This document shows, piece by piece, positions 16,892 to 25,965 of a DNA stretch of 64,000 nt. The stretch spans positions 2,232,001 to 2,296,000 of the forward strand of contig OZ254080.1 in assembly GCA_965267485.1 (NCBI GenBank), written 5' to 3'. The stretch comes from JANQJA01 sp965267485 (GTDB lineage: Bacteria; Pseudomonadota; Gammaproteobacteria; Pseudomonadales; Azotimanducaceae). The notes under the pieces are model-generated. The model was not told where the DNA came from and searched no databases. It saw only the letters and a program-made list of their open reading frames with translations. The position numbers were made by a program, and so were the translations under genes. The stretch's first letter is position 1. Every line of letters begins with the position of its first letter.

Positions 16892-18079
16892 TCAGGCCGC
16901 GGTGAGAACGTCGCCCGGAACGCGGATCCAGCCTTCCATGAGAATTCGCTGGCTACGGCTCATCGTCACCTTCCTGACAGTCCACTCGCCGTCGACCAGC
17001 GAAGCCTCGGCACCGACCCGCAGCGTCCCGGACGGGTGTCCGAAGACCACCGCATCCCGTTCCCCGCCGCCTGCCGCGACGTTGACCAGCGTGCCCGGAA
17101 TGACTGCGGCCGTGCCGATCGCGACCGCGGCGGTGCCCATCATGGCGTGATGGAGCTTGCCCATCGACAGTGCGCGTACGAGCAGGTCGACATCGCCGGT
17201 ACTGATCTGTTTTCCGCTCGAGGCGACGTAGTCTTTCGGCGGTGAGACGAAGGCGATCTTCGGCGTGTGCTGTCGCGTTGCGGCCTCCTCGATATCATCG
17301 ATGAGGCCCATGGCGACGGCGCCCCAGGCCCGCATGGTTTCGAACCGGGCCAGGGCTGAAGGATCTCCGTTGATCGCCTCCTGCAATTCAGTGCCGGTAT
17401 AGCCAATTTCATCGGCATTGAGAAAGATCGTCGGTATCCCGGAGTTGATCATGGTGGCCTTGAACGTGCCGACGCCCGGCACCTCCAGATCGTCAACCAG
17501 ATTGCCGGTCGGGAACAGCGCACCCTCGCCGTCGGCAGGATCCATGAAATCGATCATGACCTCGGCGGCGGGAAACGTCACACCGTCGAGTTCAAAATCG
17601 CCGGTTTCCTGCGGTACGCCATCGGTCATCGGCACGTGTGCCACGATCGGCTTGCCGATGTTTGCCTGCCAGATTCGCACCTCGGCAATACCGTTGGCCG
17701 GAATTCGCGCAGGATCAACGAGGCCCGCCGTAATCGCAAACGGACCGACGGCGGCCGAGAGATTGCCGCAGTTGCCGCTCCAGTCGACGAACGCGGCATC
17801 GATCGAAACCTGTCCGAACACATAGTCGACGTCGTATCCTTCGTGCTGGCTCTTCGACAGAATCACGGTCTTGCTGGTGCTCGATGTCGCACCACCCATG
17901 CCGTCGGTATGCTTGGCATAGGGGTCCGGACTACCGATCACGCGAAGCAGGAGTGCATCACGGACGGGGCCCGGAACCTGCGCGGCTTCCGGCAGGTCGT
18001 CGAGTCGGAAGAAAACGCCTTTGCTGGTTCCGCCACGAATATAGGTGGCCGGAATCCTGATCTGCGGAGCGAACGCCAT
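16892..18079 (-). CDS. prpF: 2-methylaconitate cis-trans isomerase PrpF
   Basis: Isomerises the AcnD product so that aconitase can hydrate it. 395 residues from the ATG at 18079, which overlaps the acnD stop (TGATG). The frame is open 33 codons upstream, but that segment is arginine-rich and read through acnD. Diagnostic PrpF blocks: IPATYIRGGTSKGVFF near residues 7-22, DGMGGATSSTSKTVILS, DWSGNCGNLSAAVGPFAI and SMGKLHHAMMGTAAVA. The Cys in SGNCGN corresponds to the conserved active-site region of this diaminopimelate epimerase-like fold. Confidence 0.95.
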   Translation of the reverse strand: MAFAPQIRIPATYIRGGTSKGVFFRLDDLPEAAQVPGPVRDALLLRVIGSPDPYAKHTDGMGGATSSTSKTVILSKSQHEGYDVDYVFGQVSIDAAFVDWSGNCGNLSAAVGPFAITAGLVDPARIPANGIAEVRIWQANIGKPIVAHVPMTDGVPQETGDFELDGVTFPAAEVMIDFMDPADGEGALFPTGNLVDDLEVPGVGTFKATMINSGIPTIFLNADEIGYTGTELQEAINGDPSALARFETMRAWGAVAMGLIDDIEEAATRQHTPKIAFVSPPKDYVASSGKQISTGDVDLLVRALSMGKLHHAMMGTAAVAIGTAAVIPGTLVNVAAGGGERDAVVFGHPSGTLRVGAEASLVDGEWTVRKVTMSRSQRILMEGWIRVPGDVLTAA

Positions 18080-20676
18080 CAGGCGACACCCTCCGCCTCG
18101 AGGAAGTCCTTGGCAAAGCGTTGCAACACGCCGCCCGCGCCGTAGACGGAGACTTCTTCGGCTGTGTCGAGTCGGCACTTCACGGGCACCTCGACCTTCT
18201 CGCCGTCGCCCCGGTGAATCACGAGTGTCAGCCTGGCACCCGGCGCCGGCGTGCCGATGACATCGAAAGTCTCAGTCCCGTCGATGCCGTAGGTGTGGCG
18301 CGTATCGCCGGGCATGAACTCAAGCGGCATGACGCCCATGCCAATCAGGTTCGTGCGGTGAATCCGCTCGAAGCCTTCTGCGACGATCGCTTCGACGCCG
18401 GCAAGCCGGACCCCCTTGGCCGCCCAGTCGCGCGACGAGCCCTGACCATAGTCAGCGCCGGCGATGATGATGAGCGGCTGTTTTCGCGCCATATAGGTTT
18501 CGATCGCTTCCCACATGCGCACGACCTCGCCCTCCGGTTCAATTCGTGCCAGCGAGCCCTGTCGCACGTCGCCGTTCTCGTCCTTGACCATCTCGTTGAA
18601 GAGCTTCGGGTTGGCGAACGTCGCACGCTGTGCGGTGAGGTGATCCCCGCGGTGGGTTGCGTAGGAGTTGAAGTCCTCTTCCGGCAGGCCCATCTTCGCC
18701 AGGTACTCTCCTGCTGCACTGTCCGGCAGGATCGCATTCGACGGTGACAGGTGGTCTGTCGTGATGTTGTCCGGCAATACGGCGAGCGGTCGCATCCCTT
18801 TCAGGGTGGGTGCGTTCGCCAGTGCGCCTTCCCAATACGGTGGCCGGCGAATGTACGTGCTCATGTCCCGCCATTCGTACAGGGGGTTGCCCTGTGCCGC
18901 GCCCGCCTTGTCCAGGTTGAACATCGGGATGTAGACGTCCCGGAACTGCTCGGGCTTGACCGCCGCGCTCACGATGGCATCAATCTCCGCATCATCGGGC
19001 CAGATGTCCTTCAGCGTGACCGGGTTCCCTTCGCTGTCCGTGCCGAGGGCGTCCTTCTCGATATCGAACCGGATCGTACCGGCAATGGCGTAGGCAACAA
19101 CCAGCGGCGGCGATGCGAGGAACGCCTGCTTCGCATAGGGGTGAATGCGACCGTCGAAGTTCCGGTTGCCCGAAAGCACCGCGGTTGCATACAGGTCGCG
19201 GTCGATGATTTCCTGCTGGATCTTCGGATCGAGCGCCCCGCTCATGCCGTTACAGGTCGTGCAGGCAAAGGCAACGACACCGAATCCGAGCTGCTCCAGT
19301 TCAGGCAGCAGGTTCGCTTCCTCCAGATACATTTTCACGGTCTTGGAACCGGGCGCGAGCGATGACTTGACCCAGGGCTTGCGCGTCAGTCCCAGCCGGT
19401 TCGCATTTCTTGCGATCAGACCCGCCGCGACCATATTGCGCGGGTTCGACGTGTTCGTGCAGCTCGTAATGGCGGCGATGATGACAGCGCCGTCCGGCAT
19501 CTCGCCGGTCTTCTCCTCCCAGGCACCGGCGATCCCGCGACTGGCCAGTTCCGAGACCGGCAGGCGGGCATGCGGATTCGACGGCCCCGCCATCGTGCGC
19601 TCCACGCCCGACAGGTCGAAGCTCAGAACGCGCTCGTAGCTGGCACCTTCGAGATCGCTGGCCCAGAAACCGCAGTGTTTGGCGTACTGCTCGACGAGCG
19701 CAACCTGATCGTCCTCGCGACCGGTCAGGCGCAGGTAGTCCAGCGTCTGGTCGTCAATGTAGAACATCGCGGCCGTCGCGCCGTACTCGGGCGTCATGTT
19801 CGAGATGGTGGCGCGGTCGCCAACGGTCAGACTGTTTGCCCCCTCCCCGTAGAACTCGAGCCATGCACCAACCACGCGTTCCGTACGCAGAAACTCGGTC
19901 AGGGCAAGCACGAGGTCCGTGCCGGTAATGCCGGGCTTCAGCTTGCCCGTGAGTTCGACGCCAACGATGTCAGGCAGGCGCATCATTGAGGGCCGGCCCA
20001 GCATCACGGTTTCTGCCTCGAGACCGCCCACACCCACCGAGATGACGCCAAGCGCGTCAACCATCGGCGTGTGGCTGTCGGTGCCGACACAGGTATCCGG
20101 AAATGCAACGCCATCCTGGTTCTGGATGACCGGGCTCATCTTCTCGAGATTGATCTGGTGCATGATGCCGTTGCCCGGCGGAATCACATCCACGTTCTCG
20201 AACGCGGTCTTGCACCAGTTGATGAAGTGGAACCGATCGGCGTTTCGACGTTCTTCGACCTCGCGGTTTTTCTCGAAGGCGTCTTTCTCGAAGCCGGGAT
20301 GCTCGACGGCGAGCGAGTGGTCGACGATGAGCTGTGTCGGCACCACGGGATTGACCCGGGCCGGATCACCACCGCGCTCAGCAATGGCATCGCGCAGGCC
20401 CGCGAGGTCGACCAGCGCTGTCTGGCCCAGGATGTCATGACAGACCACGCGCGCAGGAAACCAGGGGAAATCGTGCTCGCGCTGGCGAAAAACGATCTGC
20501 TCCAGACTCTGCGTGAGCGTCTCCGGGTCACATCGCCTGACGAGATTCTCGGCGAGGACGCGCGCCACGAACGGGAGTTCCGCCCAGGCGCCGGGTTTGA
20601 TGTCCTCGATGGCCTGCCGGGTGTCGAAACAGTCGAGGTCGGTGCCCGGCAGGGACTTGCGGTACTTCTCGTTCAT
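18079..20676 (-). CDS. acnD: Fe-S 2-methylcitrate dehydratase AcnD
   Basis: Aconitase-family enzyme specialised for 2-methylcitrate. 865 residues, close to other AcnD and slightly shorter than AcnA. Cluster cysteines lie in ITSCTNTSNP and ACTTCNGMSG. Other aconitase blocks: GTDSHTPMVDALGV, GNRNFDGRIHP and AGADYGQGSSRDWAAKG, with swivelling-domain RTNLIGMGVMPLEF. Assignment to AcnD rather than AcnA comes from the neighbours prpC and prpF and the length. Starts 6 bases after the prpC stop. Confidence 0.95.
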   Translation of the reverse strand: MNEKYRKSLPGTDLDCFDTRQAIEDIKPGAWAELPFVARVLAENLVRRCDPETLTQSLEQIVFRQREHDFPWFPARVVCHDILGQTALVDLAGLRDAIAERGGDPARVNPVVPTQLIVDHSLAVEHPGFEKDAFEKNREVEERRNADRFHFINWCKTAFENVDVIPPGNGIMHQINLEKMSPVIQNQDGVAFPDTCVGTDSHTPMVDALGVISVGVGGLEAETVMLGRPSMMRLPDIVGVELTGKLKPGITGTDLVLALTEFLRTERVVGAWLEFYGEGANSLTVGDRATISNMTPEYGATAAMFYIDDQTLDYLRLTGREDDQVALVEQYAKHCGFWASDLEGASYERVLSFDLSGVERTMAGPSNPHARLPVSELASRGIAGAWEEKTGEMPDGAVIIAAITSCTNTSNPRNMVAAGLIARNANRLGLTRKPWVKSSLAPGSKTVKMYLEEANLLPELEQLGFGVVAFACTTCNGMSGALDPKIQQEIIDRDLYATAVLSGNRNFDGRIHPYAKQAFLASPPLVVAYAIAGTIRFDIEKDALGTDSEGNPVTLKDIWPDDAEIDAIVSAAVKPEQFRDVYIPMFNLDKAGAAQGNPLYEWRDMSTYIRRPPYWEGALANAPTLKGMRPLAVLPDNITTDHLSPSNAILPDSAAGEYLAKMGLPEEDFNSYATHRGDHLTAQRATFANPKLFNEMVKDENGDVRQGSLARIEPEGEVVRMWEAIETYMARKQPLIIIAGADYGQGSSRDWAAKGVRLAGVEAIVAEGFERIHRTNLIGMGVMPLEFMPGDTRHTYGIDGTETFDVIGTPAPGARLTLVIHRGDGEKVEVPVKCRLDTAEEVSVYGAGGVLQRFAKDFLEAEGVA

Positions 20677-20682
20677 ATGAGC

Positions 20683-21807
20683 CTAGCGCTGATCCATGGG
20701 TACGTAGGGTCGGGTGTCGGGGCCGATGTAATCGGCGCTCGGACGGATCAGGCGATTGTTGGATCGCTGTTCCATCACGTGGGCCGCCCAGCCCGTAACG
20801 CGGGACATGACGAAGATCGGTGTGAAGAGCTTGGTCGGAATGCCCATGTAGTTATAGGTCGATGCGTGGAAGAAATCCGCATTCGGGAACAGTTCCTTTT
20901 CGTCCCACATCGTATCGGCGACAGCGCAGGAAATGTCGTACAGCGTGGTATCGCCATTGAGCTTCGCAAGCTGTTCGGCGTAGTCCTTGATGACGGCATT
21001 TCGCGGATCGTGTGTCCGGTAGATCGCGTGGCCGAAGCCCATGATGACTTCCTTGTTCTTCAGCATGTCGAGAATGCCCTGCTTCGCCTCTTCCGGGCTC
21101 TTGAACTTCTCGATCAGTTCCATGGCGGCCTCGTTGGCACCGCCGTGGAGCGGGCCGCGCAGGGAGCCGATGGCGCCCGTAATGCAGGAGTACATGTCGG
21201 ACAGCGTCGCGGCACAGACGCGCGCGGTGAAAGTCGATGCATTGAACTCATGCTCCGCGTAGAGGATCAGCGAGCAGTTCATGACCTCGCGATGCAGGTC
21301 TTCCGGCGTCTTGTCGTGAAGCATCTTCAGGAAGTGGCCGCCGATGGTGGTTTCATCGGTATCGGTGTCGATCTTCACGCCGTCATGGCTGAACCGGTAC
21401 CAGTAGCAGATAATCCCTGGCAGGGCCGCCAGCAGCCGGTCGGCAGCTTCCTGCTGATCGTCGAAGGTCTTCTCGGGCTCGAGGTTGCCGAGCATCGAGG
21501 CGCCGGTGCGCATGACGTCCATCGGGTGCGTGTCTTTGGGAATCAGTTCGAGTACGGTCTTGAGCTCATCGGGCAGCACGCGCTGGGACTTGAGCTTCGC
21601 CATGTAGTCATCGAGTTGCTGCTGCTTTGGCAGCTCGCCGTAGAGCAGCATGTAGGCAACTTCCTCGAATTTGGCATTCGCGGCCAGATCTTCGATGGTG
21701 TAACCGCGATACGTCAGTCCGGCGCCTTCCTTGCCAACCGTGCACAGCGCTGTTTCGCCAGCAGATTGCCCTCGAAGGCCCGCGCCACCAAGTTTCTTTT
21801 CAACCAT
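20683..21807 (-). CDS. prpC: 2-methylcitrate synthase PrpC
   Basis: Condenses propionyl-CoA with oxaloacetate. 374 residues, the short citrate-synthase-like type used for PrpC. Catalytic His regions: GSLRGPLHGGANEAAMEL and GFGHAIYRTHDPRN, with the Asp in the FFHASTYNYMGIP segment. The N-terminal GLRGQSAGETALCTVGKEGAGLTYRGY is PrpC-like (given by position, residues ~11-37). It follows prpB by 48 bases on the same strand. Confidence 0.95.
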   Translation of the reverse strand: MVEKKLGGAGLRGQSAGETALCTVGKEGAGLTYRGYTIEDLAANAKFEEVAYMLLYGELPKQQQLDDYMAKLKSQRVLPDELKTVLELIPKDTHPMDVMRTGASMLGNLEPEKTFDDQQEAADRLLAALPGIICYWYRFSHDGVKIDTDTDETTIGGHFLKMLHDKTPEDLHREVMNCSLILYAEHEFNASTFTARVCAATLSDMYSCITGAIGSLRGPLHGGANEAAMELIEKFKSPEEAKQGILDMLKNKEVIMGFGHAIYRTHDPRNAVIKDYAEQLAKLNGDTTLYDISCAVADTMWDEKELFPNADFFHASTYNYMGIPTKLFTPIFVMSRVTGWAAHVMEQRSNNRLIRPSADYIGPDTRPYVPMDQR

Positions 21808-21855
21808 GATGTTCCCCTTTAATGAATTGTCTTTTGGACAGTGATTCGGTCGCGG

Positions 21856-22740
21856 CTAGCGATTGTTGCCGTCAGCCGCAAAGAGTTCGTCGAGTTTTTG
21901 CTCGTACTCGTGATAGCCGAGGTAATGATAAAGCTCATCGCGGGTCTGCATCATGTCGACCACGTTCTTCTGGGTACCTTCCTCCCTGAGCTTCGTATAG
22001 ACGGCCAGTGCCGCCTTGTTCATCGCGCGGAATGCAGACAGCGGATACAGTGCCATCGAGATACCGGCCGAGCCAAGTTCCTCGGTCGAGTACAGCGGCG
22101 TCGCGCCGAACTCCGTGATATTGGCGAGCACCGGTACATCGACGGCGTCGACGACTTTGCGATACATGTCGATGTCGGTCATCGCCTCGGCGAAGATGGC
22201 ATCAGCGCCAGCTTCAACGCAGAGCTGAGCGCGTTCGATCACTTCGTCGAGACCGACGACGGCAAGCGCATCCGTGCGGGCCATGACCACGAACGCCGGG
22301 TCAGTCCTGGCATCGACGCAGGCCTTGATCCGGTCGACCATCTCCTCGCGGGAGACGATCTCCTTGTTCGGGCGATGACCGCAGCGTTTTTGCGCCACCT
22401 GGTCCTCGATATGGACGCCGGCTGCGCCAGCCTTGATCATGCCCTTGACGGTGCGCGCAATGTTGAAGGCGCCGCCCCACCCTGTGTCGATGTCGACCAG
22501 GAGCGGCAGCGAAGAGGCGTTGGTGATGCGTTCGACGTCGGCCAGCACATCGTTGAGCGAGGTCATGCCGAGGTCCGGCAGGCCATAGGATGCATTGGCA
22601 ACGCCACCGCCGGACAGATAGATCGCCCGGAAGCCAACCGACTCAGCCAGCATCGCAGCATAGGCATTGATCGTGCCGACGACCTGCAAGGGTTTCTCTT
22701 CTTTGATCGCCTGTCTGAAGCGCTCGCCGGGGGTCGACAT
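21856..22740 (-). CDS. prpB: Methylisocitrate lyase PrpB
   Basis: Splits 2-methylisocitrate into pyruvate and succinate, the last step of the cycle. 294 residues. The lyase signature QKRCGHRPNKEIV carries catalytic C120; metal ligands lie in LVDIDTGWGG and HIEDQ. First gene of the five-gene operon, with GGAGAA 7 bases before the ATG. No PrpR or GntR regulator and no propionyl-CoA synthetase (PrpE) is in the window, so control is not evident from sequence. Confidence 0.96.
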   Translation of the reverse strand: MSTPGERFRQAIKEEKPLQVVGTINAYAAMLAESVGFRAIYLSGGGVANASYGLPDLGMTSLNDVLADVERITNASSLPLLVDIDTGWGGAFNIARTVKGMIKAGAAGVHIEDQVAQKRCGHRPNKEIVSREEMVDRIKACVDARTDPAFVVMARTDALAVVGLDEVIERAQLCVEAGADAIFAEAMTDIDMYRKVVDAVDVPVLANITEFGATPLYSTEELGSAGISMALYPLSAFRAMNKAALAVYTKLREEGTQKNVVDMMQTRDELYHYLGYHEYEQKLDELFAADGNNR

Positions 22741-22831
22741 TTATTGGTTCTCCGCTAAGTTTTCGGGGCGGTAGTATACAGAATTCGAGTTTCCGTGCCT
22801 CAGCCAGTACACTGGCGTCGCACGCTCCTCA

Positions 22832-24235
22832 TTGACCCGCTCCTTGACCTGGAAAGTTCACCGTCTGCCTGCACGGATCACGCCCGCAGGCTACCTGAGC
22901 CGCCTTCGACACCTGCCCCACGCCTTCCTGCTGGAGAGCAGTGCGAGCGCCGGGCAGCGGTTCGATCTGCTTGGCGCGGCGCCGGGCACGGTCGTGCAGA
23001 GCCTTGACGGCAGGAGTGAAGTCATCGACCGCACCGGAACGCGCGCCATTGCCGATCCGTTCGCGGAAATCGCTCGCCTCGTCGGTACTCGGGCACCGGC
23101 GTCCCGTTGCCCGGTCGACATCGACTTCTGTGGTGGTGCGGTGGGTTACTTCGGGTACGAGCTGGCCTACGGTCTGGAGGCGCTTGGCCCCTGCGGGCCG
23201 CGCCAGGGTTCGATGCCTGATCTCTGTGTCGGCATTTATGACTGGTTCATTGTCCGGGACCGACGCGACGATGAGACATTGCTCATTGCAACGCCAGCGG
23301 TCGATGATGAGGTGTTCGCGCAACTCGTTTCCCTCTGTGAAGGGAAGGATCCGTCGGCGGGATGCAGCGAAGGTGGTGCCGCCGATGTCGCCAGCAGCCT
23401 TCCCTGGCCGGCCTATCAGGACGCCATTCGGCGGATACTTGCCTATATCAACGCCGGCGACTGCTATCAGGTCAACCTCGCGCAGCGCTTCGAGGCGATC
23501 ATCGATATCGATCCGGTTGCGCTCTACGAGCGCATATCCGCCCGCCAGTGCGCCCCGTTCGCGGCCTGTTTGCTCAACCCTGCCGGCAATATCCTCAGTT
23601 TCTCGCCGGAGCGATTCCTGCGGGTCGAGCGTGGCAACGTCCTCACGCAGCCGATCAAGGGGACGCGACCACGCGGGGTGACACCGCAGGAGGATGAATC
23701 ACTGGCACAGATGCTCGTCGCCAGCGAGAAGGACCGGGCAGAGAATCTCATGATCGTGGATCTGCTCCGGAATGATCTCGGCCGCAGTTGCGTAACCGGT
23801 TCCGTCGAGGTCCAGCGCCTTTTCGAACTGCAGTCGTTTCCGAACGTACACCACCTCGTCAGCACTGTGACCGGCAGGCTCGCGGATGGCATCACGCCCA
23901 TGGATCTGCTGCGTAACTGCTTCCCCGGCGGTTCGATTACCGGCGCACCCAAGGTGCGTGCAATGCAGATCATCGCTGAGCTGGAACCCGTACGCCGCGA
24001 GGCCTATTGCGGGGCTATCGGGTACCTCAGCTATGCGGGTGACATGGATACCAACCTGTCGATCAGGACCCTTGTTCACAGTGACGGTCGGGTCCGCTAT
24101 TGGGGAGGTGGCGGGATCGTGGCAGATTCGACGGCGCGCGATGAGTATGAAGAATCGCTCGCCAAGGTCGACTTCATTCGCGAGGCGCTGCTGCCGCCCC
24201 GTCGATCAATGCGCGCAACTCGTCATACTCGTTAG
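22832..24235 (+). CDS. pabB: Aminodeoxychorismate synthase component I PabB
   Basis: Makes 4-amino-4-deoxychorismate for p-aminobenzoate and folate. About 467 residues. PabB is distinguished from anthranilate synthase by the Lys in PIKGTRPRG (anthranilate synthase has PIAGT). Other chorismate-binding blocks: AYINAGDCYQVNLAQRF, SPERFLRVE, KDRAENLMIVDLLRND and FPGGSITGAPKVRAMQI. Start is a TTG at 22832 and uncertain; the only stop upstream in frame is at 22772 and no ATG or GTG intervenes. The 3' end overlaps convergent thrH by 62 bases. PabA is not in the window. Confidence 0.93.
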   Translation: MTRSLTWKVHRLPARITPAGYLSRLRHLPHAFLLESSASAGQRFDLLGAAPGTVVQSLDGRSEVIDRTGTRAIADPFAEIARLVGTRAPASRCPVDIDFCGGAVGYFGYELAYGLEALGPCGPRQGSMPDLCVGIYDWFIVRDRRDDETLLIATPAVDDEVFAQLVSLCEGKDPSAGCSEGGAADVASSLPWPAYQDAIRRILAYINAGDCYQVNLAQRFEAIIDIDPVALYERISARQCAPFAACLLNPAGNILSFSPERFLRVERGNVLTQPIKGTRPRGVTPQEDESLAQMLVASEKDRAENLMIVDLLRNDLGRSCVTGSVEVQRLFELQSFPNVHHLVSTVTGRLADGITPMDLLRNCFPGGSITGAPKVRAMQIIAELEPVRREAYCGAIGYLSYAGDMDTNLSIRTLVHSDGRVRYWGGGGIVADSTARDEYEESLAKVDFIREALLPPRRSMRATRHTR

Positions 24236-24788
24236 CCGCCGGATACTGCGGAAACGCTTCGACGACGTTGTCCGGGGCATGGAACAGAAATCCCCGATCC
24301 GCTTCCTCGAGCATCGTCGTATCGTTGAAGGAGTCGCCCGCGGCGAAGACCCGGTAATTGAGCGCGTGCAGCGCTTTCACTGAGGCCCGCTTCGGGTCGG
24401 GCTGGCGCAGCCGATAGTTCGCTACACGACCCTCGTCATCGATCTCGAGGCGGTGACAGAAGATGGTCGGCCACGCGAGCTGCGCCATCAGGGGCCTGGA
24501 GAACTCGTAGAAGGTGTCGGAGAGAATCACGACCTGATAGTCCTGTCGCAGCGCGTCGAGGAATGCTTTTGCGCCGGGCAGCGGTGACAGTTCGGCGATC
24601 ACGGCCTGGATGTCATCGAGCCGAAACCCGTTTGCGTCCAGGATCTCGAGCCGCCCGGTCATGAGCTCATCGTAATCGGGAACATCCCGGGTCGTCTTTT
24701 TCAGTGCCTCGATACCGGTTTTTTCGGCGAAGGCGATCCAGATTTCCGGGACCAAAACGCCCTCGAGATCGAGACAAACGACATCCAT
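24174..24788 (-). CDS. thrH: Phosphoserine phosphatase / homoserine phosphotransferase ThrH
   Basis: HAD-superfamily enzyme that dephosphorylates phosphoserine and can move the phosphate to homoserine. 204 residues, the ThrH length. Motif I is DLEGVLVPEIW with Asp nucleophile at residues ~7-17, motif II LSDTF, and motifs III/IV KRASVKAL and AAGDSFNDTTML. pabB-thrH-cysH-small protein-cysB is the Pseudomonas order. The C-terminal ~20 residues are encoded opposite the pabB 3' end. It may serve serine synthesis together with the serC at 47.7 kb. Confidence 0.93.
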   Translation of the reverse strand: MDVVCLDLEGVLVPEIWIAFAEKTGIEALKKTTRDVPDYDELMTGRLEILDANGFRLDDIQAVIAELSPLPGAKAFLDALRQDYQVVILSDTFYEFSRPLMAQLAWPTIFCHRLEIDDEGRVANYRLRQPDPKRASVKALHALNYRVFAAGDSFNDTTMLEEADRGFLFHAPDNVVEAFPQYPAANEYDELRALIDGAAAAPRE

Positions 24789-24916
24789 GACTGCTCCTGA
24801 TGATTGATGGCTTGGATTGGGGATACAGATTGTATCGTTATTTCGATATTTCCCATGATGATTTCTCTTGGGAATTTCCGGTTGTTAGGCTTTCCGCCTC
24901 TAATCGGAGACCCATC

Positions 24917-25624
24917 GTGAGCAACATTGCGCTGAATACCATCATGACCCCGACCGACGTCCTCGAAGAAGCCGCGGAACGCCATGGCCTGGACCGGATC
25001 TCGATTTCGTTCAGTGGCGCCGAGGATGTTGCCCTGATCGACATGGCCTGCAATCTGTTCGAGGATGTCCGTGTATTTTCGCTCGATACAGGGCGTCTCC
25101 ATCCCGAAACCTATGAGTTCATCGATCGCGTGCGAGAGCACTACGGCGTTGCGATCGACGTGCTGAGCCCGGATCCCGAGGCCCTGCAGGCATTCGTCAA
25201 AAAGAAGGGTCTGTTCAGCTTCTACGAGGATGGGCACCAGGAGTGCTGCAGCATTCGCAAGATCGAACCGCTGCAGCGCCATCTCGGACACCTCGATGGC
25301 TGGATCACCGGTCAGCGCCGGGACCAGAGCCCAACCCGGGGGGCTGTACCCCAGATTCAGGAAGATCGTGCATTCTCTGACGACAGACGTACGCTCATGA
25401 AGTACAACCCGCTGGCGGAATGGTCTTCAGCGCAGGTCTGGCAATACATTCGCGACAACGATGTGCCTTACAACAAGCTGCATGATCAGGGCTATATCAG
25501 CATCGGCTGCCAGCCGTGCACGCGCCCTGTCGGCCCCAACATGCATGAGCGTTCCGGGCGCTGGTGGTGGGAAGAAGCCACGAAACGCGAATGCGGCCTG
25601 CATATCATCAACGTCGAGGACTGA
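24917..25624 (+). CDS. cysH: Phosphoadenosine/adenosine phosphosulfate reductase CysH, [4Fe-4S] type
   Basis: Reduces activated sulfate to sulfite in assimilation. 235 residues from a GTG at 24917 with GGAGA upstream; the frame is open 39 codons further but that part is AT-rich leader. Blocks: ISISFSGAEDVALIDMA (PP-loop), FSLDTGRLHPETY, and the cysteine pairs ECCSIRK and GCQPC, which bind a [4Fe-4S] cluster in APS reductases and the Pseudomonas enzyme. This predicts adenosine 5'-phosphosulfate as substrate. C-terminal GRWWWEE precedes the family ECGLH with nucleophilic Cys. Followed 2 bases later by a thioredoxin-like gene. Confidence 0.94.
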   Translation: MSNIALNTIMTPTDVLEEAAERHGLDRISISFSGAEDVALIDMACNLFEDVRVFSLDTGRLHPETYEFIDRVREHYGVAIDVLSPDPEALQAFVKKKGLFSFYEDGHQECCSIRKIEPLQRHLGHLDGWITGQRRDQSPTRGAVPQIQEDRAFSDDRRTLMKYNPLAEWSSAQVWQYIRDNDVPYNKLHDQGYISIGCQPCTRPVGPNMHERSGRWWWEEATKRECGLHIINVED

Positions 25625-25626
25625 AC

Positions 25627-25965
25627 GTGCATATCACCTTCGTCAAGAAGATCCTCGCCTCCGGCGAACCTTGCGCAAAGTGCGCCGACGTCGAGGCACT
25701 GCTCGAAAAGAACGGGCAGCTGCCGTCAATTGATGAAGTGCTCGTTGCCGATGAGCGGGACCCGCAATCCGCCGGCATGAAGCTCGCCGCCACGCTGGGC
25801 GTCACGCGTGCACCCTTCTTCGTGGTTCAGGAAGAAGGCGACGCGGAGCCACGCGTCTACACGGTGTACTTCAAGTTTGCAAAAGAGGTCTTTGGCAAGG
25901 CCTCGTCGAGTGGCGATCAGGCGAAGGAGATCCTGAACGACAATCCCGACCTCGACTTTATCTGA
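25627..25965 (+). CDS. Small thioredoxin-fold protein, likely CysH partner
   Basis: 112 residues, starting at GTG 25627 immediately after the cysH stop; a longer frame from 25564 runs through cysH. It opens with HITFVKK and has a CxxC at GEPCAKCADVE (C14 and C17), followed by a cis-Pro-like motif GVTRAPFFVV, which is a thioredoxin or glutaredoxin fold pattern. It fills the place of PA1755 between cysH and cysB in Pseudomonas. I infer that it donates electrons to CysH. The 3' end overlaps convergent cysB by 8 bases. Confidence 0.82.
   Translation: MHITFVKKILASGEPCAKCADVEALLEKNGQLPSIDEVLVADERDPQSAGMKLAATLGVTRAPFFVVQEEGDAEPRVYTVYFKFAKEVFGKASSSGDQAKEILNDNPDLDFI

Noticed and set aside
20071..21822. 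583-codon frame on the plus strand
   Set aside because: Antisense of acnD and prpC; composition typical of a GC-rich shadow.
24848..24876. TTCCC ... GGGAA dyad upstream of cysH
   Set aside because: Five-base arms 15 bases apart; too weak to call a CysB site.
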